Part shown: positions 15,147 to 23,695 of the stretch, one piece after another
Numbering within the stretch: the first letter of the stretch is position 1
How the letters are laid out: the number at the start of each line of letters is the position of its first letter
Origin: Pleomorphomonas carboxyditropha
GTDB taxonomy: Bacteria > Pseudomonadota > Alphaproteobacteria > Rhizobiales > Pleomorphomonadaceae
Assembly (NCBI RefSeq): GCF_002770725.1
Contig: NZ_NQVN01000007.1
Span: 1-64,000, forward strand
Reading direction: 5' to 3'
DNA length: 64,000 bases
The notes under the pieces: model-generated
Told to the model about the DNA's origin: nothing
What the model saw: only the letters and a program-made list of their open reading frames with translations
Database searches by the model: none
Translations under genes and position numbers: made by a program

Positions 15147-16157
15147 CTAGGCGGTCTCTTTCTCAATCTCGGCCAGGCGGAGACAGGCGACCCGGTGCCC
15201 CTCTCCCTGGTCATGAAGCTCGGGGATCGACTGGGTGCAAATGTCCGCCGCGTAGGCGCAGCGCGGATGGAACCGGCAGCCGGCGGGCGGATCGATGGCG
15301 TTCGATACGTCGCCCTGCAGGATGATGCGCTTGCGTGTCCGCTCCAGATCCGGATCGGCCTCGGGCACGGCCGACAGCAGCGCCTTGGTGTAGGGATGCA
15401 TCGGACGCCCGAACAGGTCGTCCTTGCTGGCGATTTCCATGATCTTGCCGAGATACATCACGGCGACCCGGTCGGAGATGTGCCGGACCACGGCCAAGTC
15501 ATGGGCGATGAACAGGTAAGTCAGGTTGTACTTTTCCTGTATGTCCATCAGCAGATTGATGATTTGCGCCTGGATCGACACGTCGAGCGCCGAGATCGGT
15601 TCGTCGCAGACGATGAACTCCGGATTGCTGGCCAGCGCCCGGGCGATGCAGATGCGCTGCCTCTGGCCGCCGGAAAATTCGTGTGGATAGCGGTTGGCCA
15701 CATTGGGATTGAGCCCGACGTCACGGATGAGCTGGGCGACGCGATGCTGGATATCCTTCTCCGGGCAGGTCTTGTGCACCCGCATCGGCTCGGCCAGCGC
15801 CTCGCCGATGGTCATGCGCGGGTTGAGCGTCGAATAAGGATCCTGAAAGACGATCTGCACCCGCTTGCGCATCGCTCGGAGCTCGTTGGCCGGCAGCCGG
15901 GCAAGGTCGACGCCGTCGAATTTCACGCTGCCGGACGTCGCCTTGTGCAATTGCAGCAGGGCAAAGCCGGTGGTCGACTTGCCGCAGCCCGATTCGCCGA
16001 CGAGGCCGAGGGTCTCGCCCTGGTAGATCTCGAAGCTGACGCCATCGATGGCGTGGACCACGGCCGATTGGTTGCCGAAGGCTCCGAGCTTGACCGGAAA
16101 ATGCTTGACCAGGTTCTCCACCACGACGAGCGGCTTCTGCTTTGCGTGCATATTCAT
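15147..16157 (-). CDS. Oligopeptide/dipeptide-type ABC transporter ATP-binding protein (OppF/DppF)
   Basis: 336 residues. Walker A GESGCGKST, signature FSGGQRQRICIARAL and Walker B FIVCDEPISALD are intact. The C-terminal oligo_HPY-type extension contains GCRFHPRCAYAADIC, as in Opp/Dpp ATPases. The protein powers uptake by the adjacent permeases from the cytoplasmic face. It overlaps the preceding OppD-type gene by 4 bases. It pairs with that second ATPase as a heterodimer. Confidence 0.94.
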   Translation of the reverse strand: MNMHAKQKPLVVVENLVKHFPVKLGAFGNQSAVVHAIDGVSFEIYQGETLGLVGESGCGKSTTGFALLQLHKATSGSVKFDGVDLARLPANELRAMRKRVQIVFQDPYSTLNPRMTIGEALAEPMRVHKTCPEKDIQHRVAQLIRDVGLNPNVANRYPHEFSGGQRQRICIARALASNPEFIVCDEPISALDVSIQAQIINLLMDIQEKYNLTYLFIAHDLAVVRHISDRVAVMYLGKIMEIASKDDLFGRPMHPYTKALLSAVPEADPDLERTRKRIILQGDVSNAIDPPAGCRFHPRCAYAADICTQSIPELHDQGEGHRVACLRLAEIEKETA

Positions 16158-17155
16158 TGCTCCACCCCCCGCTCGCGCACGTCGACCCAGCAGGCAACCC
16201 GGTGCGGCCTTTCGCCCCCGGCTCCCGAAACCGCCGCCAGCATGGGCACTTCGTCCTGGCAGCGACCGATTTTGTAGGCGCAGCGCGGCGCGAAGGGACA
16301 GCCGGTGGGTGGGCTGAAAAGGTTGGGCGGCGCCCCCGGAATCGACGGCAGGCGGCTGCCGGCCTCGGTCTTCAGGCTCGGGATCGATTTCAGGAGACCG
16401 ATCGTGTAGGGGTGCAGCGGCGCCTTGTAGATGTCGTCGAGCACCGCTTCCTCGACGACGTAGCCGCCGTACATGACCATGATCCGGTCGACCATGCCGG
16501 CCAACAGGCTGAGGTCATGGGTGATCCAGATGATCGACATGTTCAGCTTTTCGCGCAGCCCCTTCACCAGCTCGACGATCTGCGCCTGGATGGTCACGTC
16601 GAGCGCCGTGGTCGGCTCGTCGGCGATCACCAGCGACGGCTCGTTGAGCAGCGCCATGGCGATCATCACCCGCTGGCGCATGCCGCCCGACAACTGGTGC
16701 GGATACTCGTTCAGCCGGTGCTCGGCGTTGGAGATGCCGACCATCTTCAGGTATCTGGCGGCCTGCTTCAGCGCCTCGGCCTTCGCTATCTTCCTGTGAT
16801 AGACGATGCCCTCGACGAGCTGGTCGCCGATCTTCATGAACGGATTGAGCGAGGTCATCGGGTCCTGGAAGATCATGCCGACCTTGGATCCGCGGATGGA
16901 ATTGACCCGGCTGACGCTGGCGTGGGTGATGTCCTCGCCATCGAGCAGCACCTCGCCCTCGGTGATCTGCGCCGCCGGCGGCAACAGCCGGATCAGGCTC
17001 ATCATCGACACGCTCTTGCCGCAGCCCGATTCGCCGACCACGCCCAGCATCTCGCCCTTGTCGAGGCTGAACGACACGCCGTTGACGGCATGGAGATAGC
17101 CGTTTCGCACCTTGAAGCGCGTGTGCAGATTGTTGACTTCCAGGAGCTTGGTCAC
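16154..17155 (-). CDS. Oligopeptide/dipeptide-type ABC transporter ATP-binding protein (OppD/DppD)
   Basis: 333 residues from the GTG at 17155, preceded by GGGGAGG. An ATG at 17191, overlapping the permease stop, would add 12 residues and is a real alternative. Walker A GESGCGKSVSM, signature LSGGMRQRVMIAMAL, Walker B LVIADEPTTALD and the C-terminal CPFAPRCAYKIGRC cluster are present. Cysteines in that tail bind a 4Fe-4S cluster in some Dpp/Opp ATPases. It works with the OppF-type partner downstream. Confidence 0.93.
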   Translation of the reverse strand: MTKLLEVNNLHTRFKVRNGYLHAVNGVSFSLDKGEMLGVVGESGCGKSVSMMSLIRLLPPAAQITEGEVLLDGEDITHASVSRVNSIRGSKVGMIFQDPMTSLNPFMKIGDQLVEGIVYHRKIAKAEALKQAARYLKMVGISNAEHRLNEYPHQLSGGMRQRVMIAMALLNEPSLVIADEPTTALDVTIQAQIVELVKGLREKLNMSIIWITHDLSLLAGMVDRIMVMYGGYVVEEAVLDDIYKAPLHPYTIGLLKSIPSLKTEAGSRLPSIPGAPPNLFSPPTGCPFAPRCAYKIGRCQDEVPMLAAVSGAGGERPHRVACWVDVRERGVEQ

Positions 17156-17187
17156 GACGCCCTCCCCTTCTTGTCGTTGTTGCGCGC

Positions 17188-18144
17188 TCATTTCCATTGC
17201 CGCGGATTGAGGGCGTCGTTCAGGCCGTCGCCGAGGAAGCTGAACGCGATGGTGACGATCGCCAGCACCGCCGCCGGCGCGGCAAGCACGTGCGGGTAGA
17301 GCTGCCAGATGCGCAGGCCGTCGCTGATCATGTTGCCCCAGCTCGGAATGGGCGGACGCACGCCGACGCCGAGGAAGCTGAAGGAAGATTCCAGCACCAT
17401 GGCCTCGCCCAGCGAGGCGCTGATGTAGACGATGATCGGGCCGAGCGCGTTGGGGATGACGTAGCGGCGGACGATCTTGGCCGTCGGCACGCCGAGCGCC
17501 TCGGCCGCCAGCACGTAGTTCTTGTTGCGGATCGACAGGATCTGGCCGCGGACGATACGGGCGGCCTTCGGCCACTTGATCAGCGCCAGCGAGCCGAACA
17601 CCAGCACGAAGTCGACCCAGATGGTGTTGCGATAGAACTCGTTGCCGGTGGCGAGGAAGCGGGCGTCCATCCAGTTCACCAGCGGCGGCTTCAGCGACAC
17701 GTTGATCACGATGACGAGGAGCAGCGAGGGAATCGACATGGTGATATCGATCAGCCACACCACGAAGGCGTCGATCTTGCCGCCGAAGTAGCCGCCGAGC
17801 GCGCCCATGAACAGGCCGATCACCAGGCTGAACGACACCGTCGAGAAGCCGACGATGACGGCGGTCCGCGAGCCGTAGATGACGCGGCTCATGATGTCGC
17901 GTCCGAGGTCGTCGGTGCCGAACCAGTGCTGCCACGACGGCGGCTGGTTACGCGCCATCAGGTCCTGGCTCAGGAAGTCGTAGGGCGTGATGTACGGGCC
18001 GAATATGGCGACAAAGAACAGGAAGAGGACCAGCACCATGCCGACGATCGCCAGCCGGTTAGCGATCAGACGGATGAAGGCATCCTTGGCCAGGCTGAAC
18101 TGCTTTTCTTCCTGCTGCAAAGGGAGAGCTTGGTCCGTCATCAT
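17188..18144 (-). CDS. ABC transporter permease (OppC/DppC type)
   Basis: 318 residues. A cytoplasmic N-terminus is followed by a first membrane helix (LAIVGMVLVLFLFFVAIFG) and the periplasmic loop GTDDLGRDIMSRVIYG, typical of DppC/OppC. The binding-protein-dependent permease domain then has five more helices, with the EAA loop EALGVPTAKIVRRYVIPN contacting the ATPase. It overlaps the upstream permease gene by 4 bases. Confidence 0.94.
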   Translation of the reverse strand: MMTDQALPLQQEEKQFSLAKDAFIRLIANRLAIVGMVLVLFLFFVAIFGPYITPYDFLSQDLMARNQPPSWQHWFGTDDLGRDIMSRVIYGSRTAVIVGFSTVSFSLVIGLFMGALGGYFGGKIDAFVVWLIDITMSIPSLLLVIVINVSLKPPLVNWMDARFLATGNEFYRNTIWVDFVLVFGSLALIKWPKAARIVRGQILSIRNKNYVLAAEALGVPTAKIVRRYVIPNALGPIIVYISASLGEAMVLESSFSFLGVGVRPPIPSWGNMISDGLRIWQLYPHVLAAPAAVLAIVTIAFSFLGDGLNDALNPRQWK

Positions 18145-19097
18145 TCATCCTCCGTCTTTTTTGCGGCGGCGCGGGGGTCGAGCAGCGGATAGGAGATGTC
18201 CACGAGGAGGTTGGAGGCCATGACGACGATCGAGAAGATCAGCACGATCGCCAGGATGACCGGATAATCCGACGACTTGATCGCCGTCTCGGTCATCCGG
18301 CCGAGGCCCGGCAGGCCGAACACCTTCTCGATGAGGATCGAGTTGTTCAGCGTGGCGATCACCAGGAGGCCGATCTGGCTGACCACCGGGGTCAGCACCG
18401 GCCGCATGATGTGGCGCATCACCACCTGATAGTTGGGAATGCCCTTGGCGCGGGCGGTGCGCACGTAGTCCTCGCTCAGCACCTCCAGCACGCCGGCGCG
18501 CGCCTGGCGGATGATCAGCGCCATCGGGTTGAGGCCGAGCACCAGGAGCGGCACGATCACCTTGGTGTCGAACAGGCCGGCCCAGCCGTAGGGAACGTTG
18601 AGGTTCAGCACCAGGACCATGAAGACGATGATCAGCGGGCCGGCGACGAACACCGGAATGCCCCAGATGACCAGCGCGAAGCCGACGATGAGGTTGTCGA
18701 GCCACTTGTTCTGGTTGAGGGCGGCGATCACGCCGAGGACGATGCCGACCAGCGACACGATGACGATGGCCGACAGGCCGATCTTCAGCGTCACCGGCAC
18801 CGCGGCGGCGATCATCGAGTTGACCGACCGGCCCGACACCAGCGAGTTGCCGAAATTGCCCTGGGCGACGTTCACGACGTAGTCCCAGAACTGGACCAGG
18901 AACGGACGGTTCAGGCCGGCCGCTTCGCGGATCGCCTCGACGCGCGCCGGATCATAGGCAACGTCGCCGGGGGCCTGCAGGAAGATGAGCTTGATCGGGT
19001 CGCCGGCACCGAAATACACCAGTGCATAGACGAGCAGGAGAAGGATGAAGACAGATGGTATCCACCTGACAAGTCTACTGACTATATAGCGCCCCAT
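18141..19097 (-). CDS. ABC transporter permease (OppB/DppB type)
   Basis: 318 residues. The N-terminal helix (SVFILLLLVYALVYF) and the long periplasmic segment with FLVQFWDYV are as in OppB/DppB. Five further helices follow; the EAA loop reads RTARAKGIPNYQVVMRH. It forms the transmembrane channel with the second permease. The start lies about 210 bases after the binding-protein gene, a gap that contains a hairpin. Confidence 0.94.
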   Translation of the reverse strand: MGRYIVSRLVRWIPSVFILLLLVYALVYFGAGDPIKLIFLQAPGDVAYDPARVEAIREAAGLNRPFLVQFWDYVVNVAQGNFGNSLVSGRSVNSMIAAAVPVTLKIGLSAIVIVSLVGIVLGVIAALNQNKWLDNLIVGFALVIWGIPVFVAGPLIIVFMVLVLNLNVPYGWAGLFDTKVIVPLLVLGLNPMALIIRQARAGVLEVLSEDYVRTARAKGIPNYQVVMRHIMRPVLTPVVSQIGLLVIATLNNSILIEKVFGLPGLGRMTETAIKSSDYPVILAIVLIFSIVVMASNLLVDISYPLLDPRAAAKKTEDE

Positions 19098-19254
19098 GGG
19101 GTATCCTCCGGCAAATTCCGGAGCATTCGTGGATCGGACCGAAAAGTCCTGTCGTCAGGCGAACGCTCCAGCTTCTTTTTCTTCAGCTTTTTCTTCAGCG
19201 GCCGTTTTTCGCTCGGGTCGCATCAACCCGACCGACGAATGCCTTAGGCATAGG

Positions 19255-19289
19255 GGAGCGGGCGAAGACATCGCCTCTCTGCCCGCTCC
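19255..19289 (-). terminator. Hairpin after the solute-binding-protein gene
   Basis: A perfect 9-bp stem (GGAGCGGGC at 19255-19263, GCCCGCTCC at 19281-19289) lies between the binding-protein and permease genes. Hairpins in this place in peptide-transporter operons commonly protect the upstream message or partly stop transcription, so that more binding protein than permease is made. The gap also holds a half copy of the palindromic repeat (19133-19147). Confidence 0.55.
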
Positions 19290-19306
19290 TCTTTTGGCAT
19301 GGGTCC

Positions 19307-20911
19307 TTACGGGCGCTTCTCTTCGTCGATGGTGACGTTCCAGGGCTCGATGACTTGCCAGTCATCGTTCTTGTCGAAGTTCTGCACCCAGGGCATCGCC
19401 CACTTCGACATCACGTCGTAGTAGTAGGGAATGTACATCCAGTCTTCGCGGAACAGGCGCTGCGCCTTCTGGGCGAAGCCGACGCGATCCGGATCGTCGA
19501 CGCCCTTGGCGGCAGCTTCCTCGAGGAGCTTGTCGACCTCTTCGTTCTTGTACCCGCCCATCTTGTTGAGAGCATTGCCGGATCCCGAGTGGATGGCGCC
19601 CATCAGGTAGGAAACCGCGTCCGGCACGCGCGTGCCGACGTCGTCGCGGAACACCTGGACGCTCTTCTGGTCCGGGCCGGCATAGGTCTCGATGGCCGGC
19701 TTCATCTCGGTGCCCTGGATGCCCAGGATCTTGCGCCATTGTTCGGCGACATACTGGGCGGCCGCCTCATGCGTCGGCGTGGAGATGCCGACGAACATGA
19801 TCTTGGGAAGATGACCACCATCCTTGTACTTGGAGGCCGCGAGCGCCGCCTTGGCCGCTTCCGGGTCGAACGGATAGTTCGGGAAGTCCGGATCGACGCC
19901 GGGCACCTTGTTGAGGATCTGGCCGGCCGCCGTGAATGGCCCTTCGGGGAAGGCCGCAAGGGCGAGCTCCTGCGAGTTGACCGACATGGTCAGCGCCTTG
20001 CGGACGTTGATGTCGTCCATCGGCGGCTTGGAGATGTCGAACCAGAACTGCTGGCCCTTGGCGAGCGGCGGGCCATCGAGGAAATCGGCGCCGAGGTCCT
20101 GGATGATGGTCGGCGTGATCAGCTCGGTAGCGGCATCCATTTCGCCGCGCTTCAGCATCAGCGTCGCCGTGATCGGATCGGACACGGTGGTGATCACCAC
20201 CTTCTCGAGCTTGGGCTTCGGACCGAAGAAGTTCGGATTGGGCACCATGGTGACGATGCCCTGATCGAGGTCCATGCTCTCCGGCATGAACGGACCGGAG
20301 ACGACGACGCCGTTTTCCGGCCGCCACCAGTCGGTCTTCTCGGCGCCGCTGTCGTCGACGGCCTGCGAGATCTTCACCGGCGGAATCAGGGCGGTGGCGA
20401 TCTTCTGGTCGAAGATGGGATCCGGCACCGCCAGCTTGACGGTGACCGTGCCGTCGCCGGCGACCGAAAGACCGGTCATGTCCTTGGCCTTGCCGAGCAC
20501 CACATCGCTGAAGCCCTCGACATCGCCCAGGAACAGGTTGACGCGGGCATGCTTGGTTGCCGGGCGGGCACAGAGGTTCCAGGTACCGACGAGATCCTCG
20601 GCGGTGATCTTCGAACCGTCGGAGAAGACGGCCTTCGGGTCGATGGCGAGCGTCCAGGTCTTGAAGCTTCCGTCATGGGTGGCGCTCGACAGCACGTAAG
20701 GCGTCAGCTTGCCGTCCTTGTCGAAATACATCGGCGCCGCCCACCACAGCGACTGCCAGCGGCCGACGTGCCCGCCGCCCTGCAACGGCGACCAGCTCTG
20801 CTCGAGGGCCGGATGGGCGATGTTCAGCACCTGATCGGCCCAGGCGGGAACGGCGGTCGACAGCGCCGCCGCCGCAAGCCCGATCATCAGGTATTTCCGG
20901 AAGTCCTTCAT
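19307..20911 (-). CDS. ABC transporter substrate-binding protein, family 5 (peptide/oligosaccharide type)
   Basis: 534 residues, with a Sec signal peptide (KYLMIGLAAAALSTAVPAWA, cut before DQ). The mature chain has the SBP_bac_5 fold, with FSDGSKITAEDLVGTWN and DINVRKALTMSVN. It is the first gene of the operon and is followed by the OppBCDF-type genes. Family members bind peptides, but several bind oligosaccharides, opines or sugar acids. The sialidase-like and acid-sugar genes in the same operon make a sugar-derived ligand more likely than a plain peptide (inference). A sigma-54 promoter lies 70 bases upstream. Confidence 0.93.
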   Translation of the reverse strand: MKDFRKYLMIGLAAAALSTAVPAWADQVLNIAHPALEQSWSPLQGGGHVGRWQSLWWAAPMYFDKDGKLTPYVLSSATHDGSFKTWTLAIDPKAVFSDGSKITAEDLVGTWNLCARPATKHARVNLFLGDVEGFSDVVLGKAKDMTGLSVAGDGTVTVKLAVPDPIFDQKIATALIPPVKISQAVDDSGAEKTDWWRPENGVVVSGPFMPESMDLDQGIVTMVPNPNFFGPKPKLEKVVITTVSDPITATLMLKRGEMDAATELITPTIIQDLGADFLDGPPLAKGQQFWFDISKPPMDDINVRKALTMSVNSQELALAAFPEGPFTAAGQILNKVPGVDPDFPNYPFDPEAAKAALAASKYKDGGHLPKIMFVGISTPTHEAAAQYVAEQWRKILGIQGTEMKPAIETYAGPDQKSVQVFRDDVGTRVPDAVSYLMGAIHSGSGNALNKMGGYKNEEVDKLLEEAAAKGVDDPDRVGFAQKAQRLFREDWMYIPYYYDVMSKWAMPWVQNFDKNDDWQVIEPWNVTIDEEKRP

Positions 20912-20980
20912 GGATGTCTCCTCTCCATAATTTTATCATCCGTACTCAGCGCTCCTCCAAGCGCCTTGGCAGCATCAAAC

Positions 20981-20995
20981 GCAAACGATGTGCCA
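20981..20995 (-). promoter_or_regulatory. Sigma-54 promoter of the transporter-catabolic operon
   Basis: On the minus strand the sequence is TGGCACA-tcgt-TTGC, against the consensus TGGCACG-N4-TTGC(A/T), with the -24 GG and -12 GC at exact spacing. The predicted start is about 12 bases downstream, near 20969, some 57 bases before the binding-protein ATG. The gene for a sigma-54 activator is divergent and adjacent. Confidence 0.85.
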
Positions 20996-21040
20996 ACCTA
21001 TCTATTATATTGAATTATCTGGATTTTCTATTGCCGCAAG

Positions 21041-21056
21041 GTTGGGAAGACCCAAC
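21041..21056. promoter_or_regulatory. Candidate enhancer site for the sigma-54 activator
   Basis: A perfect inverted repeat GTTGGG-aaga-CCCAAC lies about 45-60 bases upstream of the -24 element of the divergent operon, with a TTGC-c-GCAA palindrome (21031-21039) beside it. Sigma-54 activators bind such dyads upstream of the promoters they control. The stretch between it and the promoter is AT-rich, which would help DNA bending. Confidence 0.45.
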
Positions 21057-21152
21057 GATTGCTGAAAGATGCCGGAGCGGCTGGTGCAATACGCAACGGC
21101 GCTCTCTTGCCTTTCGCCCTGGCCGCTTCCATGCTCCCGGCGGGAGGAAACC

Positions 21153-23042
21153 ATGGTCATTGCATTCATCGCGCCGCACGAGCGCATCAGCATTGCCGCC
21201 CAGAGCATCGTCGAAGCGTCGGGTTATCCGGCAAAGGTCTATCTCGGCGACCTGCAGCAGGGTGTCCGGGCGGCGCGGCAGGCCATCGCCGAAGGCGCCA
21301 GGATCATCATCAGCCGCGGTGGCACCGCGCGCCTCATCCGCCAGGAGCTCGGCGTCGAGGTGATCGAGGTCGAGGCGTCGGTGCAGCGCACCCTCGCCTA
21401 CGTCTACAAGGAAACCACGGAAGAAACGAAGATCGCCGTCGCCGGCTTCGAGCCGCTAATCAACCTGGTGGCGCCGGTGTGCGACGTGCTCGGCCGCACC
21501 TACCGGTCCTTCGAGCTGAAGGAAAAGTCGTCCTTCCAGGTGCAGATGGACCGGATCGGCAAATGGGACCCGGACGTCGTCATCGGCGACGCCATCGCCT
21601 ATCACTGGGCGCAGGCGCGGGGCCTCGACGCCTACCTGATCGAATCCAGCCTGGAGACGCTGCTCGACGCCTTCGAGCGCGCCATGCTGGTCTACAACAA
21701 CCTCTGCCGCTACATCCTCGCCGAGGAGAAGCTCGCCACCGTGCTCGACTGTTCGCGGGAGGGCGCCATCCTGGTCAATCGGGAAGGCGTCATCGAGGAG
21801 ATCAACCGGCAGGGCTGCGACATCCTGTCGCAGTCGCGCGAGGAGCTGATCGGCGCCCTGCTCTCCGACTATTTCGACAGCACCGAGCTCAGCAGGGCTT
21901 TCCGCAAGAACCAGACCGCCCGCAACATGCTCGTCAACTACCGCGACGAGAAACTGGCGCTCGATCACATCACGGTGTCGGCCGACGGCCAGACCGGCAG
22001 CGCGTCGGTCATCCTGTTCCAGCCCGTCCAGAAGATCCAGGACGCCGGCAACGTCATTCGCAGGAAGCTCGCCGACAGCGGCTTCTACGCCAAATACACC
22101 TTCGACGACATCTTCTTTGCCAGCGAAAAGATGCGCCAGTTGGTGGCGGTGGCAAAACAGTACAGCCAAAGCGACAGCAACATCATGATCGTCGGCGAGA
22201 CCGGCACCGGCAAGGAGCTGTTCGCCCAGTCCATCCACAACGCCGGGCCGCTCGCCAAGGGCCCCTTCGTGGCGGTGAACTGCGCGGCGCTGCCCGGCGC
22301 GCTGCTCGAGAGCGAACTGTTCGGCTATGCGCCGGGCGCCTTCACCGGCGCCGCCCGCTCGGGCAAGATCGGCCTGTTCGAGCTCGCCCACGAGGGAACG
22401 CTGTTCCTCGACGAGCTGACGGAGATGGACTTTTTCCTGCAGTCCAAGCTGCTCAGGGCGCTGCAGACGCAGGAGATCATGCGGGTCGGCGGCAACAAGA
22501 TCATCCCGATCAAGGTCCGCATCATCGCCACCACCAATCGGAAGCCGCTCGAGGAGATCCAGCAGGGCCGCCTGCGCGCCGACCTGTTCTATCGCCTCAA
22601 CACGCTGGACCTGAAAATCCCGCCGCTGCGCGAGCGGGAGAACGACCCCGAGCAACTGTTCGAACTGTTCCTCGCCAGGAAGTGCGAGCGGCGCGGCATC
22701 GCCATGCCGGCGATCCCCGAAAAGATCCTGACGCTGCTGCGCCGCTATTCCTGGCCGGGCAACGTCCGGGAGCTCGAGAATCTTGCCGAGAAATACGCGA
22801 CGCTGCACACGCTGTCGCCGTTCGACATGCCATTGATGACCGAGTTCGCCAGCATAGGCATGACGGGCGCCGACGACGAAAATCAGCAGGAGGCGACGCT
22901 CGAGGATTTCATCGTCGCCAAGGTCAGCAAAGTATTCCGGGCCGAAAACGGTAACGTCACCCGCACCGCCCAGCGTCTCGGCATCGACCGCAATACCGTC
23001 AAGCGCTGGCTGGACAAAGCGCCGGATAAGGTTCCTGCCTAA
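21153..23042 (+). CDS. Sigma-54-dependent activator with PrpR N-terminal sensor domain
   Basis: 629 residues from the ATG at 21153 with GGGAGG five bases upstream; an earlier in-frame ATG has no such site. Residues 1-190 match the PrpR_N ligand-binding domain (AFIAPHERI, IIISRGGTARLIR). A PAS domain is at about 205-310. The AAA+ domain has Walker A GETGTGKE near 345 and the sigma-54 contact loop GAFTGA near 395. A Fis-type helix-turn-helix at the end reads TRTAQRLGIDRNTVKRWL. It should activate the divergent operon at the sigma-54 promoter once it binds a pathway compound. Confidence 0.95.
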   Translation: MVIAFIAPHERISIAAQSIVEASGYPAKVYLGDLQQGVRAARQAIAEGARIIISRGGTARLIRQELGVEVIEVEASVQRTLAYVYKETTEETKIAVAGFEPLINLVAPVCDVLGRTYRSFELKEKSSFQVQMDRIGKWDPDVVIGDAIAYHWAQARGLDAYLIESSLETLLDAFERAMLVYNNLCRYILAEEKLATVLDCSREGAILVNREGVIEEINRQGCDILSQSREELIGALLSDYFDSTELSRAFRKNQTARNMLVNYRDEKLALDHITVSADGQTGSASVILFQPVQKIQDAGNVIRRKLADSGFYAKYTFDDIFFASEKMRQLVAVAKQYSQSDSNIMIVGETGTGKELFAQSIHNAGPLAKGPFVAVNCAALPGALLESELFGYAPGAFTGAARSGKIGLFELAHEGTLFLDELTEMDFFLQSKLLRALQTQEIMRVGGNKIIPIKVRIIATTNRKPLEEIQQGRLRADLFYRLNTLDLKIPPLRERENDPEQLFELFLARKCERRGIAMPAIPEKILTLLRRYSWPGNVRELENLAEKYATLHTLSPFDMPLMTEFASIGMTGADDENQQEATLEDFIVAKVSKVFRAENGNVTRTAQRLGIDRNTVKRWLDKAPDKVPA

Positions 23043-23695
23043 GCGTGCCGGGGTGCCAGCCGCAGCATGCGGAGTGCGAGGCAGGCCGCCCCGAAGCCGT
23101 TGTCGATATTGACGGTGGCAAGGCCGGGCGCACAGGAGGCGAGCGCCGACGACAGCGCCGCCCGTCCGCCCTCGGCGACGCCATAGCCGACGGAGGTCGG
23201 CACCGCGATGACCGGAGCGTCGACGAGACCGGCCAGCACGGAGAATAGCGCGCCTTCCATGCCGGCCACCGCGACCACCACCGCGTGACGGCGGATCGCC
23301 TCGATCTCAGACATCAGCCGCCACAGGCCGGCAACGCCGACGTCGCCAATGAGGTGTGCGCCTTCGCCATGGAAGGCGAGCGTGCGTTCGGCCTCCCTGG
23401 CCACGGGCAGATCGGAGGTACCGGCGGCAACGATGCAGACCCGCGCCGGGGCCACGACCACGGCAGGCCCCAGAACGGCGGTATGGGAGAGAGGATCGAA
23501 GTCGAGCCGCGCCGCGAGGTCGGCCGGCAAGGCTTCAAGAGCCGTCGCCGAGAGCCGGGTGAGCAACAGCCGCTGTTCCCCGGCCGATCGCAGGATAGCC
23601 GTGAGCTGCAGGGTGCTCTTGCCGGCACAGAATATCGCTTCCGTCACTCCCGTTCGTCGCTCACGGTCCCAGTCGATCAGAAAGTCGTCGCTCAT
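23039..23695 (-). CDS. larB: Nickel-pincer cofactor biosynthesis protein LarB
   Basis: 218 residues. The C-terminal part has the AIR-carboxylase (PurE)-like fold typical of LarB, with VAAGTSDLPVAREAE, VAGMEGAL and PTSVGYGVAEGG. LarB carboxylates and hydrolyses nicotinic acid adenine dinucleotide, the first step to the nickel-pincer nucleotide of lactate-racemase-type enzymes. It overlaps larE by 4 bases (ATGA). Its stop overlaps the stop of the convergent sigma-54 activator gene, so no terminator separates the two. Confidence 0.95.
   Translation of the reverse strand: MSDDFLIDWDRERRTGVTEAIFCAGKSTLQLTAILRSAGEQRLLLTRLSATALEALPADLAARLDFDPLSHTAVLGPAVVVAPARVCIVAAGTSDLPVAREAERTLAFHGEGAHLIGDVGVAGLWRLMSEIEAIRRHAVVVAVAGMEGALFSVLAGLVDAPVIAVPTSVGYGVAEGGRAALSSALASCAPGLATVNIDNGFGAACLALRMLRLAPRHA

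Noticed and set aside
19150-19205. Short TTCTTC-rich direct repeats as a CRISPR-like or tandem array
   Set aside because: Only two or three imperfect copies without spacers; low-complexity DNA.
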